DNA of 64,000 nucleotides from Burkholderiaceae bacterium (GCA_024235955.1 JACKLJ010000001.1:729501-793500), one strand, 5' to 3'. Positions 30,748-39,795 are shown, counted from the first letter of the stretch. Program-made: numbers and translations. The notes: a model not told the origin generated them from the sequence alone.

Positions 30748-31263
30748 GTGTCCAACGCTCCCATCGCCGCCCCCGACGAAGTCCAGATCTCCGAGCGCGA
30801 CGCCACCTACCTGCGCCAGGCCATCCAGCTGTCGCGCACGGCGCGCGAGCGCGGCAACCGGCCCTTCGGTGCCGTCATCGTCGCGCCCGACGGTGAGGTC
30901 CTGGTCGAGGCCTGGAACCGCAACGGCGAGACCGGCGACTGCACCGCGCACGCCGAGACCAACGCCGTGCGCATGGCCAGCCCCCAATACCCGCGCGAGG
31001 TGCTGGCCGCCGCCACGCTGTACTCGTCGGGCGAGCCCTGCGTGATGTGCGCCGGCGCGATCTTCTGGTCCAGCATCGGGCGCGTGGTCTACGGCATCGA
31101 CGCCGTGCGGCTGCGCGTGTTTCGCGGCGAGCGCCAGGAGCAGCGCGACGCCGAGCTGTTCTGCCGCGACGTGTTCGGCGCCTCGCCTCACCCCATCGAA
31201 TGCATCGGCCCGGCGCTGATCGACGAGGCCGCCGAGCCCCACCAGGGAGGCTGGAAGGTCTGA
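30748..31263 (+). CDS. Nucleoside/guanine-deaminase-like protein
   Basis: 171-residue zinc-dependent deaminase of the CMP/dCMP superfamily. The zinc/catalytic motif HAE is at residues 68-70 and PCxxC at 97-101 (GEPCVMCAGAIFW). It is longer at the C-terminus than TadA and closer to bacterial guanine deaminases, so a free base or related heterocycle is the likely substrate. GTG at 30748 was chosen because the conserved region begins shortly after; an upstream extension is Arg-rich and unconserved. The next gene starts on its stop codon. Confidence 0.78.
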   Translation: MSNAPIAAPDEVQISERDATYLRQAIQLSRTARERGNRPFGAVIVAPDGEVLVEAWNRNGETGDCTAHAETNAVRMASPQYPREVLAAATLYSSGEPCVMCAGAIFWSSIGRVVYGIDAVRLRVFRGERQEQRDAELFCRDVFGASPHPIECIGPALIDEAAEPHQGGWKV

Positions 31264-31934
31264 TGCTCGCCAGCGCGCGCACCAACGAAGTGCGGCCGCG
31301 CCGCGATGCGGTGCCGCGCAGCGAGCCGCCGCGGGGGCGGGCGCGCATCGAGCAGGCCATCCGCGACGCTGCCGTCGAGGAGTTCAGCCGGCACGGCTAC
31401 AAGGGCACCTCCACCCAGGCCATCGCCGAGCGTGCCGGGCTCACCAAGCCGCAGCTGCACTACTACATCGGCAGCAAGCAGCGCCTGTACGAGCAACTGC
31501 TGTACTCGGTGCTGGGTGGCTGGGGCGAGGCCTTTGCCTTCGACCCCGACACCGACGAGCCGCGCGATGTGCTGGCCCGCTACGTGCGCCGCAAGCTCGA
31601 CTACGCGCTGGACAACCCTGGCCTGTCGCGCGTCTTCACCAATGAGGTGCTGGGCGGCGGCGAGCACCTGGGCGCCTACTGGCCGGCGGCCGTCGCTTCC
31701 ACGCGGCACAAGACGGAGGTGATCGATCGCTGGGTGGCGCAGGGCCGCATCCGGCCGCTCGACCCGCGCCTGCTGCTGATGCACATCTGGGGCATGACGC
31801 AGCACTACGCCGACTACGCCGTGCAGGCGCGCGTGATGCTGGGCCTGCCGCCCGACGCGCCGATCGACCGCGAGCCGATCGCGCGCGAGCTCACCCGTTT
31901 CGTGCTGCTGGGCTGCGGTCTCGCCCCGGATTGA
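31263..31934 (+). CDS. TetR-family regulator, RutR-like
   Basis: 223-residue repressor-type regulator. The N-terminal helix-turn-helix is GTSTQAIAERAGLTKPQLHYY. The C-terminal domain has the segment IWGMTQHYADYAVQ, which resembles IWASTQHYADFAPQ of E. coli RutR (from memory), the uracil/thymine-responsive regulator of pyrimidine degradation. It overlaps the deaminase stop (TGATG), so the two are co-translated. By analogy it may sense a pyrimidine-like ligand and control this locus. Confidence 0.85.
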   Translation: MLASARTNEVRPRRDAVPRSEPPRGRARIEQAIRDAAVEEFSRHGYKGTSTQAIAERAGLTKPQLHYYIGSKQRLYEQLLYSVLGGWGEAFAFDPDTDEPRDVLARYVRRKLDYALDNPGLSRVFTNEVLGGGEHLGAYWPAAVASTRHKTEVIDRWVAQGRIRPLDPRLLLMHIWGMTQHYADYAVQARVMLGLPPDAPIDREPIARELTRFVLLGCGLAPD

Positions 31935-31969
31935 GGCGCGCGGCGCGCCGGGCCTGCGGGCGCTAGTCT

Positions 31970-32031
31970 GGCGATAGCTATCGTTGTTGTAGCTGCCTGC
32001 GCCCGCCATGCATGGGCTGAAGCCTTATTTC
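31970..32031 (+). repeat. Two-hairpin repeat, copy 11
   Basis: Plus-strand copy with palindrome GATAGCTATC, then GTAGCTGCCTGCGCCCGCC and the arm GGGCTGAAGCC. It lies between the RutR-like gene and the reductase gene, splitting the cluster. Confidence 0.82.
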
Positions 32032-32116
32032 ATTCTGAATCCGGATCCGGCGGCCAGGCCATTGGCACATCGTTTGCTTGAGTTTGACCAATCGTTCAAA
32101 TTCTTCTGTCCCGCCC

Positions 32117-32704
32117 ATGCGCGTGCTCGTCATCTTCTCGCACCCCGTCGAAACCAGCTTCAACGCCGCCATGCACCGCCAGGTGGTCGAGAGCCTGCGC
32201 GCCGCCGGCCACGAGGTGGACGACTGCGATCTCTACGCCGAAGGCTTCAACCCGGTGATGTCGCGTGAAGAGCGCCTGGGCTACCACGAGGTGCCGGCCA
32301 ACCGCGCGCCGGTCGAGGGCTACGTCGACCGCCTGCTGTGGGCCGAGGCGCTGGTGTTCTGCTTTCCCACCTGGTGCTTCGGCCTGCCGGCCATGCTCAA
32401 GGGCTTCTTCGACCGCGTGCTGATGCCCGGCGTGGCCTTCGACATCAGCGATCCGGCCAACGTCAAACCCGCGCTCACGCACATCAAGCGCATCGTCGGC
32501 GTGGTCACCTACGGCCGCCCGCGCTGGACGGCGTGGTTCATGGGCGATCCGCCGCGCAAGTCCATCACCCGCTACCTGCGCCTGCTCACCGGCGGCGGCG
32601 CGCGCGTCAACTACTACGCGCACTACCACATGAACATGGCCACGCCCAAGAGCCTGAACGCCTTCAAGCAGCGCGTGAGCCGCGCCATGGCGGCGCTGGC
32701 ATGA
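32117..32704 (+). CDS. NAD(P)H-dependent flavodoxin-fold oxidoreductase
   Basis: 195-residue protein of the NAD(P)H dehydrogenase (quinone)/KefF-MdaB family. The N-terminal flavin-binding start is VLVIFSHPVETSFNAAM, and the substrate-side motif FPTWCFGLPAMLKGFFDRV is present. It would reduce a quinone or supply reduced flavin. It overlaps the amidohydrolase start by ATGA, and four genes are chained this way, so the operon is tight. The ATG at 32117 fits the family N-terminus. Confidence 0.85.
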   Translation: MRVLVIFSHPVETSFNAAMHRQVVESLRAAGHEVDDCDLYAEGFNPVMSREERLGYHEVPANRAPVEGYVDRLLWAEALVFCFPTWCFGLPAMLKGFFDRVLMPGVAFDISDPANVKPALTHIKRIVGVVTYGRPRWTAWFMGDPPRKSITRYLRLLTGGGARVNYYAHYHMNMATPKSLNAFKQRVSRAMAALA

Positions 32705-34017
32705 GCGACCCGGGGGCTGCGCTGCTGCTGCGCAACGCGCGCCTGCCGCGCTGGCTGCTGCCGGCGGATTGGCCGGGCCAGGGCGGAGTGCCCGGGCTGG
32801 CGGACATCGCGCTTGCCGATGGCCGCGTGCAGTCGGTGCTGCCGGCGCGGCCCGGCGCGGCTGGTGCCGGGGGCGCGGCCGAGACCTGGGACCTGGCCGG
32901 CGCGCTGGCCCTGCCTGGACTGGTCGACGCCCACCTGCACCTGGACAAGACCTTCACCCTGCCGCGCCTGGGTGCGGTGGAGCCGGGACTGCTGGGCGCC
33001 ATCGACGCCATGATGCGCGACAAGGCCGGCTGGACGCCGGACGACGTGCGCCAGCGCGCCGAGCGCGGCCTGCTGTGGGCCTGGCAGGCCGGCTCGGTGC
33101 ATCTGCGCACCCACTGCGACTGGTGGGACCCGGCGCAGCAGCCCATCGCCTGGCCGGTGCTGCGCGAGCTGGCCGAGGACTGGCAGGGCCGCGTGCGGCT
33201 GGAGCGCGTCAACCTCAGCCCGCTTACGCTCTACGCAGACCGCGACTGGGCCTGGCGCACCGCGCGCGACGTGGCCGCTAGCGGGCCGGGTGCTCGGCTG
33301 GGCGGTTTCGTGCATTCCACCAACTGGGACCCGCAGGCACTGATGCACCTGCTGCAGGCCGCCCAGGCCTTCGACCTCGATGTCGACCTGCATTGCGACG
33401 AAGAGCTGAACGCCGGGGCCCAGGGACTGGCCGGGGTGGTGGCGACCATGACCGGGCTTGGCTTCGAAGGCCGCGTGGTTTGCGGCCATGTGTGCGCGCT
33501 GGCCGCCAAGCCCGAGGCCGAGGCCTTCGCCCTGCTGGACGCCGTGGCGCGCCTGCCCATCACCCTGGTCGCGCTGCCCGTCACCAACCTGCTGCTGCAG
33601 GACGCCACGGCCGGCCGCACGCCGCGCCAGCGCGGGCTCACGCTGGTCAAGGAAGCGCGCGAGCGCGGCATCCCCGTGCTGCTGGCCAGCGACAACGTGC
33701 AGGATCCGTTCTGCCCCGTGGGTGGCTACGACCCGCTGGAGGCGCTGCTGCTCGGCGCCGCCGTGGCCCAGCTCGGCCAGCCGTTCGACGCCTGGTCCGA
33801 CGCCGTCTGCCGCGCCGACTGGCTGGGCCGCGCGCCCGGGGCGCTGCCGCTCACGCCCGGTGCGCCGGCCGACCTGGTGCTGCTGCCCGAGGCCGACGCC
33901 TGGGGCTTTCCGTCCCGCAGCCAGCCGCGGCTGGTGCTGCGCGCCGGCGTGCCGGTGCAGGGCACGCCGCCCGCGGCCTGGCTGCGGGCGCCTTCGCCCG
34001 AGGAGCTTGCCGCATGA
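32701..34017 (+). CDS. Cytosine-deaminase-like amidohydrolase
   Basis: 438-residue metal-dependent hydrolase of the amidohydrolase superfamily, CodA-like. Metal ligands are H78-x-H80 (DAHLHLDKTF), H231 (DLHCDEE), H263 (CGHVCAL) and D331 (SDNVQDPF). The CDEE and DNVQDPF motifs are those of cytosine-deaminase relatives, which also include creatinine and isoguanine deaminases, so the base is not certain. There is no signal peptide. It is co-translated with the reductase before it and the RidA-like gene after it. Confidence 0.82.
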   Translation: MSDPGAALLLRNARLPRWLLPADWPGQGGVPGLADIALADGRVQSVLPARPGAAGAGGAAETWDLAGALALPGLVDAHLHLDKTFTLPRLGAVEPGLLGAIDAMMRDKAGWTPDDVRQRAERGLLWAWQAGSVHLRTHCDWWDPAQQPIAWPVLRELAEDWQGRVRLERVNLSPLTLYADRDWAWRTARDVAASGPGARLGGFVHSTNWDPQALMHLLQAAQAFDLDVDLHCDEELNAGAQGLAGVVATMTGLGFEGRVVCGHVCALAAKPEAEAFALLDAVARLPITLVALPVTNLLLQDATAGRTPRQRGLTLVKEARERGIPVLLASDNVQDPFCPVGGYDPLEALLLGAAVAQLGQPFDAWSDAVCRADWLGRAPGALPLTPGAPADLVLLPEADAWGFPSRSQPRLVLRAGVPVQGTPPAAWLRAPSPEELAA

Positions 34018-34478
34018 CCGCCACGCCACCCACCCAGGCCCAGCCGCTGGCGCGCTACGCCGCGTGGCGCCGCGCGGGCGACTTCGTGTTTCTCTCGGGC
34101 GTGATCGCCGTCGATCCGGCGGCCGGCCGCATCGTGCGCGGCTACGACGACATCCCACCCGAGGCGGCGCAACTGCTCGGCCGCACCGGCGAGTTCAGCA
34201 CCGACATCAAGGAAGGCCCGATCCTGGCGCAGAGCTGGGCCGTGCTGGAGGGCATCCGCTGCACCATCGAAGCCGCCGGCGGCCGCATGAGCGACGTCTT
34301 CAAGCTGGTCCAGTACTTCAAGAACCTGGACCACTTTCCCCACTACAGCCGGGTGCGCAAGCTGTTCTTCCCGGGCGAGCCGCCGGCCTCCACCGTGGTG
34401 GAGGTGAGCGGCATGCTGCCCACGCCCGACATCTTGATCGAGGTCGAGGCCACGGCCTGGCTGCCCCTGAAGACCTGA
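34014..34478 (+). CDS. RidA/YjgF/RutC-family protein, atypical
   Basis: 154-residue protein of the RidA fold (GDFVFLSGVIAVDPAAGR; ILIEVEATAW). In archetypal RidA an Arg in the motif PARS binds the imine substrate's carboxylate. Here the motif is PAST with Ser126, so it is not a standard 2-aminoacrylate deaminase. RutC-like roles in pyrimidine breakdown are possible. The start overlaps the preceding stop (ATGA). Confidence 0.82.
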   Translation: MTATPPTQAQPLARYAAWRRAGDFVFLSGVIAVDPAAGRIVRGYDDIPPEAAQLLGRTGEFSTDIKEGPILAQSWAVLEGIRCTIEAAGGRMSDVFKLVQYFKNLDHFPHYSRVRKLFFPGEPPASTVVEVSGMLPTPDILIEVEATAWLPLKT

Positions 34479-34500
34479 GCCGACCACCTCCGGACACCCC

Positions 34501-35373
34501 ATGCTGCACGGCTACACCCCCCCGCACCGCTACCTGCCCTACCTGAGCTGGACCGAGATCGACCAGCTGCCGGACAAGGCCAACACCGTCGTGGTGCTGC
34601 CCACCGGCGCCACCGAGCAGCACGGCCCGCACCTGCCCTGCGCGGTGGACAGCGTGATCGCTGCCGGCGTGGTGGGCCACGCGCTGGCGCGGCTGCCGGC
34701 CGAGGTGCCGGCCTTTGCCATGGCGCCCATCACCTACGGCAAGTCGGACGAGCACCTGCACTTTCCCGGCACCGTCACGCTCAGTGGCGAGACGCTGCTG
34801 GCCACCATGAACGAGGTGGGCGAATCGGTCTACCGTGCGGGCTTCCGCAAGCTGCTGATCGTTAACGGCCACGGCGGCCAGCCGCAGGTGATGGAGATGG
34901 CGGCGCGCGAACTGCGCCTGCGCCACGGCGATTTCATCGTGGTGCCCAGCTTCACCTGGCGCGTGCCGCACGTGGCCGGGCGCTACCTGAGCGAGCAGGA
35001 GAAAAAGCTCGCCATGCATGCCGGCCACGCCGAGACCGCGCTGATGCTGGCTCTGGCGCCCGACACCGTGCACATGGAGCGGGCCGTCACCAACTACCCG
35101 CCGCCGTTCCCGTCCAGCCTGCTGTCACCCGACGGCCGCCCGGCCTGTGCCTGGAGCGCGCGCGACTTCGGCCCCAGCGGCGTGATCGGCGATCCGCTGC
35201 CGGCCACGGCCGAGCAGGGCCTGGCCATCCTCGATTCGCTGGCGGACAGCTGGGCTGCCGCCATCACCGAACTGCACCAGCTGCAATGGGCCGCGCGCGA
35301 CGAAGCCACCTGGGGCCGCGCGCAGCATACCGGCCACATCCAGCGCGTCGCTGCTGGCGCAGATCCTGCTTGA
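34501..35373 (+). CDS. Creatininase-family amidohydrolase
   Basis: 290-residue metal-dependent hydrolase of the creatininase family. Metal-site residues E39, H41 and D50 lie in EQHGPHLP...D. The signature NGHGGQPQ and a second His-rich motif HAGHAET follow. Family members open cyclic amides (creatinine) or remove formyl groups from aminopyrimidine intermediates. In this locus a cyclic ureide or amide released by the deaminases is a reasonable substrate, but this is inference. It begins 22 bp after the RidA-like gene. Confidence 0.85.
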   Translation: MLHGYTPPHRYLPYLSWTEIDQLPDKANTVVVLPTGATEQHGPHLPCAVDSVIAAGVVGHALARLPAEVPAFAMAPITYGKSDEHLHFPGTVTLSGETLLATMNEVGESVYRAGFRKLLIVNGHGGQPQVMEMAARELRLRHGDFIVVPSFTWRVPHVAGRYLSEQEKKLAMHAGHAETALMLALAPDTVHMERAVTNYPPPFPSSLLSPDGRPACAWSARDFGPSGVIGDPLPATAEQGLAILDSLADSWAAAITELHQLQWAARDEATWGRAQHTGHIQRVAAGADPA

Positions 35374-35425
35374 TCCGCCTCAAGACCACCCGATCCACCG
35401 AACGTTTTTCCCCAAGGAGTTCCGC

Positions 35426-36430
35426 ATGAACCGATCCGCCCGCCAAGCCCTCGTCCGCAACACCGCCCTGGCGCTGGCCGCCTGCGGCGCCCTGGGGGCC
35501 GTCACGGCCGCCCGGGCGGAAGAGAAGTTCACCTACATGACCAACTGGTACGCCCAGGCCGAGCACGGCGGCTTCTACCAGGCCGTGGCCGAAGGCCTGT
35601 ACAAGAAGGCCGGCCTGGACGTGAGCATCAAGATGGGCGGCCCGCAGGTCAACATCCTGCAGCTGATGGCGGCCGGGCAGGCCGATTGCATCATGGGCTC
35701 CAGCGACCTGCAGATGCTGCAGGCGCGCGACGGCGGCCTGCCGGTGACCACCGTGGCCGCGGTGTTCCAGAAAGACCCGCAGGTGCTGATCGCCCACGAC
35801 GACGTCAAGAAATTCGAGGACCTCAAGGGCAAGACCATTCTGATCGCCTCGTCGGCGCAGCGCGGCTACTGGCCCTGGCTGAAGGCCAAGTTCGGCCTCA
35901 GCGATTCGCAGACCCGCCCCTACACCTTCAACATCCAGCCCTTCGTGGCCGACAAGGACGCGGCGCAGCAGGGCTACCTGACCTCCGAGCCCTTCGCGAT
36001 CCAGAAGGCCGGCGTGAAGAGCACGGTGCTGATGTTCAGCGACTACGGCTACCCCGCCTACGCCACCACCGTCAGCTGCATGGACAAGACCATCAAGTCG
36101 CGCAGCAAGGCGGTGGAGGCCTTCGTCAAGGCCTCGATGGAGGGCTGGAAGAGCTACCTGGCCAACCCCGCCCCGGGCAACGCGCTGATCAAGAAGGACA
36201 ACCCCAACATGACCGACGAGCAGCTCGCCTACAGCGTGGCCAAGCTCAAGGAAAGCGGCATGGTCACCGGCGGCGACGCGGCCAAGATGGGCGTCGGCAT
36301 CATGACGCCCGAGCGCGCCAAGGCCAGCTTCGACTTCTCCGTGCAGGCCAAGCTGATCGATCCGGCCAAGGTCAAGCTCGACGACGCCTACGACTTTGCC
36401 TTCATCAAGGCCATGAAGGTCATGCCCTGA
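35426..36430 (+). CDS. ABC transporter substrate-binding protein, THI5/NMT1-like
   Basis: 334-residue periplasmic binding protein. A cleavable signal peptide ends near AARA-EE (residue 31), followed by the THI5/NMT1 start TNWYAQAEHGGFYQAVAEGLYKKAG. Relatives bind thiamine pyrimidines, riboflavin-type molecules, taurine or nitrate-like anions, so the fold alone does not decide. AAGGAG lies upstream of the ATG. It is followed by its ATPase (23 bp) and permease genes. Confidence 0.9.
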   Translation: MNRSARQALVRNTALALAACGALGAVTAARAEEKFTYMTNWYAQAEHGGFYQAVAEGLYKKAGLDVSIKMGGPQVNILQLMAAGQADCIMGSSDLQMLQARDGGLPVTTVAAVFQKDPQVLIAHDDVKKFEDLKGKTILIASSAQRGYWPWLKAKFGLSDSQTRPYTFNIQPFVADKDAAQQGYLTSEPFAIQKAGVKSTVLMFSDYGYPAYATTVSCMDKTIKSRSKAVEAFVKASMEGWKSYLANPAPGNALIKKDNPNMTDEQLAYSVAKLKESGMVTGGDAAKMGVGIMTPERAKASFDFSVQAKLIDPAKVKLDDAYDFAFIKAMKVMP

Positions 36431-36453
36431 GCCCTGGCCCGGGAGCCGCCGCC

Positions 36454-37272
36454 ATGTCCGCCGCCACGCCAGCCCACGCCGAATCGGCCGTCGACATCCT
36501 GTCGGCCGAGAAGACCTACCCGGACGGCACGCAGGCGCTGCTGCCGGTGGACCTGCGCATCGCGCCCGGCGAGTTCGTCACGCTGCTCGGCCCGTCGGGC
36601 TGCGGCAAGAGCACGCTGCTGAAGATGGTGGCCGGCCTGCTGGAGCCCAGCGACGGCCGCCTGCTGCTGTGGCGCAAGCCGGTGGCGCAGCTGGCCGAGA
36701 CCGGCAAGAAGATGGCCTTCGTGTTCCAGGCGCCCACGCTGATGCCCTGGGCCACGGTGCAGGCCAACGTGCGGCTGCCGCTCGATCTGGCCGGCGTGCC
36801 GCGCGCCGAGGCCGACGGCCGCGTGGCCGACGCGCTGGCGCTGGTCGGCCTGTCCCGGTTCGCCGGTGCGCTGCCGCGCCAGCTCTCGGGCGGCATGCAG
36901 ATGCGCGTGTCGATCGCGCGCGGCCTGGTGGTGCAGCCCGACCTGCTGCTGATGGACGAGCCCTTCGGCGCGCTGGACGAGATCACCCGCCACAAGCTCG
37001 ACGCCGAGCTGCTCGACCTGTGGCAGAAGAAGGGCCTGACGGTCATCTTCGTCACCCACTCGATCCACGAGGCGGTGTTCCTTTCCACCCGCGTGGTCAT
37101 GATGGCCGCGCGCCCCGGTCGCGTGGTGGAGGAGCTGCACATCGACGCGCCTTACCCGCGCGGCGACGACTTCATGGTCAGCACCGAATTCGCCGGCTAC
37201 GCCAGGCAGCTGCAGGACAGCCTGCTGCGCGCCAGCGCCACCCAGTTCGCGCCGGAGGAGGTTCAGCCATGA
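36454..37272 (+). CDS. ABC transporter ATP-binding protein
   Basis: 272-residue ATPase of the nitrate/taurine/SsuB class. Walker A is GPSGCGKSTLLKM, the signature LSGGMQMRVSIARGL, Walker B LLLMDEPFGALD, and the switch His VTHSIHEAV. It energises the importer whose binding protein is encoded upstream. The permease start overlaps its stop (ATGA), so the two are co-translated. Confidence 0.93.
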   Translation: MSAATPAHAESAVDILSAEKTYPDGTQALLPVDLRIAPGEFVTLLGPSGCGKSTLLKMVAGLLEPSDGRLLLWRKPVAQLAETGKKMAFVFQAPTLMPWATVQANVRLPLDLAGVPRAEADGRVADALALVGLSRFAGALPRQLSGGMQMRVSIARGLVVQPDLLLMDEPFGALDEITRHKLDAELLDLWQKKGLTVIFVTHSIHEAVFLSTRVVMMAARPGRVVEELHIDAPYPRGDDFMVSTEFAGYARQLQDSLLRASATQFAPEEVQP

Positions 37273-38237
37273 GCGCTTCGCCCGCCGCGCCGGCCGTGCG
37301 CCCGCCCATGCCGGGCCTGGGCACTGCGTCCCGGGCCGCACCCGCCGCCGCGCAGCAGGCCACGCCGCGCGAGCCCGCCATTGCCCAGGCCACGAAAGCC
37401 GGCACCGCGCCCGCACCGGCCACCGGGCCATCGCCCCGGCCCGTGCCCTGGGCGCGCCAGCCGCGCGTGCAGCGGGTGATGTACCCGCTGCTGGTGGGTG
37501 TGGTGGTGCTGGTGCTGTGGCAGGCGCTGGTCACGGGGTTCGACCTGCCGCCGTACCTGGTGCCGTCGCCGCTGCTGATGGCCAAGACCCTGGTGACCGA
37601 TTTCGCGCCGCTGATGCTGTCGCTGTGGGTCACCGTCAAGATCACCGTGCTGGCCTTCGTGGTGGCGGTGGTGGTCGGGGTGGCGGTGAGCTTCCTGTTC
37701 GTGCAGAGCAAGGGCATCGAGATGGCGCTGTTTCCCTACGCCGTGCTGCTGCAGGTGACACCCATCGTGGCGGTGGCGCCGCTGATCATCATTTGGGTCA
37801 AGGACCCGGTGGCCTCGATGGTGATCTGTGCCGCGCTGGTGGCGCTGTTTCCCATCATCAGCAACACCACGCTGGGGCTGCGCAGCGTGGATCCCGACCT
37901 GCAGGCCTACTTCAAGCTCAACCACGCCACGCGCTGGCAGACCCTGGTGCGTCTGCGCGTGCCCAGCGCGCTGCCGTACTTCTTCGGTGGCCTGCGCATC
38001 TCCAGCGGGCTGGCGCTGATCGGCGCGGTGGTGGCGGAATTCGTCGCCGGCACCGGTGGCACCGGCGCCGGGCTGGCCTACCAGATCCTGCAGTCCGGCT
38101 TCCAGCTCAACATCCCGCGCATGTTTGCCGCGCTGCTGCTGATCTCGCTGACCGGCGTTGCGCTGTTCGTGCTGATGGCCTGGGCCACGCGCCGCGCGCT
38201 GGGCAGCTGGCACGCCAGCGAGACCTCCAGCGACTGA
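37269..38237 (+). CDS. ABC transporter permease
   Basis: 322-residue inner-membrane permease of the SsuC/TauC class. An unusually long Ala/Pro-rich cytoplasmic N-terminus (about 75 residues) precedes roughly six membrane segments. The EAA loop region is present near NHATRWQTLVRLRVPSALPY. It completes the importer. The gene ends ahead of a two-hairpin repeat. Confidence 0.92.
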   Translation: MSASPAAPAVRPPMPGLGTASRAAPAAAQQATPREPAIAQATKAGTAPAPATGPSPRPVPWARQPRVQRVMYPLLVGVVVLVLWQALVTGFDLPPYLVPSPLLMAKTLVTDFAPLMLSLWVTVKITVLAFVVAVVVGVAVSFLFVQSKGIEMALFPYAVLLQVTPIVAVAPLIIIWVKDPVASMVICAALVALFPIISNTTLGLRSVDPDLQAYFKLNHATRWQTLVRLRVPSALPYFFGGLRISSGLALIGAVVAEFVAGTGGTGAGLAYQILQSGFQLNIPRMFAALLLISLTGVALFVLMAWATRRALGSWHASETSSD

Positions 38238-38259
38238 TGCACAGGCATCCGCGCTGACA

Positions 38260-38327
38260 CGGGTTGCTCTGTTTTGAATAGCTGCCTGCGCCCGCCACCA
38301 GAGGGCTGCAACCACTTTTTGCTTGAA
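38260..38327 (+). repeat. Two-hairpin repeat, copy 12
   Basis: Plus-strand copy with AATAGCTGCCTGCGCCCGCC and the arm GGGCTGCAACC. The element ends a few bases before the start of the FAD oxidase gene, so the oxidase leader derives from it. Confidence 0.82.
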
Positions 38328-38332
38328 ATCCG

Positions 38333-39706
38333 ATGGAACGCCGCATGAACACTTCCGCCGCCGCCGTGGGCCTGCCCGAGCAGCTGCCGGGCATCGACTG
38401 GATCACCGACACCAACCGCATCGGCCGCCTGTCGCAGGATTTCGCCTGGTTCAGCCCGGTGCTCAAGCGCGAGCTGCAGGGCAAGCAGGGCGACATCGCC
38501 GTGCGCCCGCGCACCGAGGACGAGATCGCCGGCGTGGTGGCCGCCTGCGCGCGCCAGCGCATCCCGATCACGGTGCGCGGCAGCGGCACCGGCAACTACG
38601 GCCAGGCCACGCCACTGCACGGCGGCGTGATCCTGGACATGAGCGGCTACGGCGAGGCGCTCTGGGTGCGGGGCGACGTGGGCCGTGCGCAGGCCGGCAT
38701 CCGCCTGTCGGCCTTCGACCAGTTCGCCCGCGCGCACGGCCGCGAGCTGCGCTGGCTGCCGTCCACCTTCCGCAGCGCCACGCTGGGTGGCCTGTTCGGC
38801 GGCGGCTTCGGCGGCGCCGGTTCCATCAACTACGGCCCGCTGGCCGCGCCGGGCAACGTGCTGGCCGCCAAGGTCATGACCATCGAGCCCGAGCCCCGCG
38901 TGGTGGAGCTGCGCGGCCCCGAGGCCATGGCGCTGCACCACACCTACGGCACCAACGGCCTGGTGCTGGAGCTGGAGGTGGCGCTGGCGCCCTCGGTGGA
39001 GTGGACGGAATGCATCGTCGCCTTCGACGACTTCGACCGCGCGCTGGATTTCGCCTACCGCTTCGGCCAGGCGCCCGGCCTGGTGAAGAAGGAGGTGTGC
39101 TTCCTGGGCGCGCCGGCGCCCGACTACCTGACGGCGCTGGCCGACCACCTTCCGCGCGGCTGTCACGCCGTGCTGGTGCTGGTGGCGCCGTCGTCGGAAG
39201 AGGGCATGCGCGAACTGGTCACCGGCCTGGGCGGCACCGTCACCTACCACCGCACCGCCGAGCAGGTGCGCCAGTCGCCCAGGACGCTGCTGGAGTTCTC
39301 CTGGAACCACACCACGCTGCACGCGCTGAAGGTGGACAAGACGCTCACCTACATCCAGAGCGGCTTCGATCCCGCCCGCTGCCTGGAGCAGGTGCGCGCA
39401 CTGGAACAGGCGCTGGCCGGCGAGGTGATGATGCACCTGGAGTTCCTGCGCACCAAGGAAGGTGCCTTCAACTGCAGCGGGCTGCAGCTCATCAAGTACC
39501 GCAGCGACGAGCGGCTGGAAGCCATCATGCAGATCTACCGCGACCACGGCGTGCAGATCAACAACCCGCACGTCTACATCGTGGAAGACGGCAAGCAGCG
39601 CGCCGGGCTCGACCCGGAGGTGCTGGCGGCCAAGACGCGCTTCGACCCGCAGGGCCTGCTCAACCCCGGCAAGCTGCGCAGCTGGACCGGGCCGGCCGCG
39701 TCCTGA
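38333..39706 (+). CDS. FAD-binding PCMH-type oxidase
   Basis: 457-residue flavoprotein of the GlcD/vanillyl-alcohol-oxidase superfamily. The FAD-binding PCMH domain (residues 45-225) has VRGSGTGNYGQATPLHGGVIL as its pyrophosphate loop. The C-terminal cap ends in RFDPQGLLNPGKLRSW. There is no secretion signal. It would oxidise a small molecule, perhaps the imported heterocycle or a breakdown product. A second in-frame ATG at 38345 is possible. Last gene of the locus before a hairpin element. Confidence 0.85.
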   Translation: MERRMNTSAAAVGLPEQLPGIDWITDTNRIGRLSQDFAWFSPVLKRELQGKQGDIAVRPRTEDEIAGVVAACARQRIPITVRGSGTGNYGQATPLHGGVILDMSGYGEALWVRGDVGRAQAGIRLSAFDQFARAHGRELRWLPSTFRSATLGGLFGGGFGGAGSINYGPLAAPGNVLAAKVMTIEPEPRVVELRGPEAMALHHTYGTNGLVLELEVALAPSVEWTECIVAFDDFDRALDFAYRFGQAPGLVKKEVCFLGAPAPDYLTALADHLPRGCHAVLVLVAPSSEEGMRELVTGLGGTVTYHRTAEQVRQSPRTLLEFSWNHTTLHALKVDKTLTYIQSGFDPARCLEQVRALEQALAGEVMMHLEFLRTKEGAFNCSGLQLIKYRSDERLEAIMQIYRDHGVQINNPHVYIVEDGKQRAGLDPEVLAAKTRFDPQGLLNPGKLRSWTGPAAS

Positions 39707-39731
39707 CGCCGACTTGCCTTCAAAAATATCA

Positions 39732-39795
39732 AACCGTTCACGCTGAGCCTGTTGAAGCGCCGCGTGAGGCTTCGACAAGCTCAGTCCGAACGGTT
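39732..39795. repeat. Large imperfect palindrome of the TTCGACAAGCTCAG type
   Basis: Arms of about 27 bp, AACCGTTCACGCTGAGCC... and ...CTCAGTCCGAACGGTT, surround a 10-base centre. The TTCGACAAGCTCAG/CCGAACGG sequence is, as I recall, a very widespread intergenic repeat in Gram-negative bacteria. It separates the FAD oxidase gene from ureD. Confidence 0.8.
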
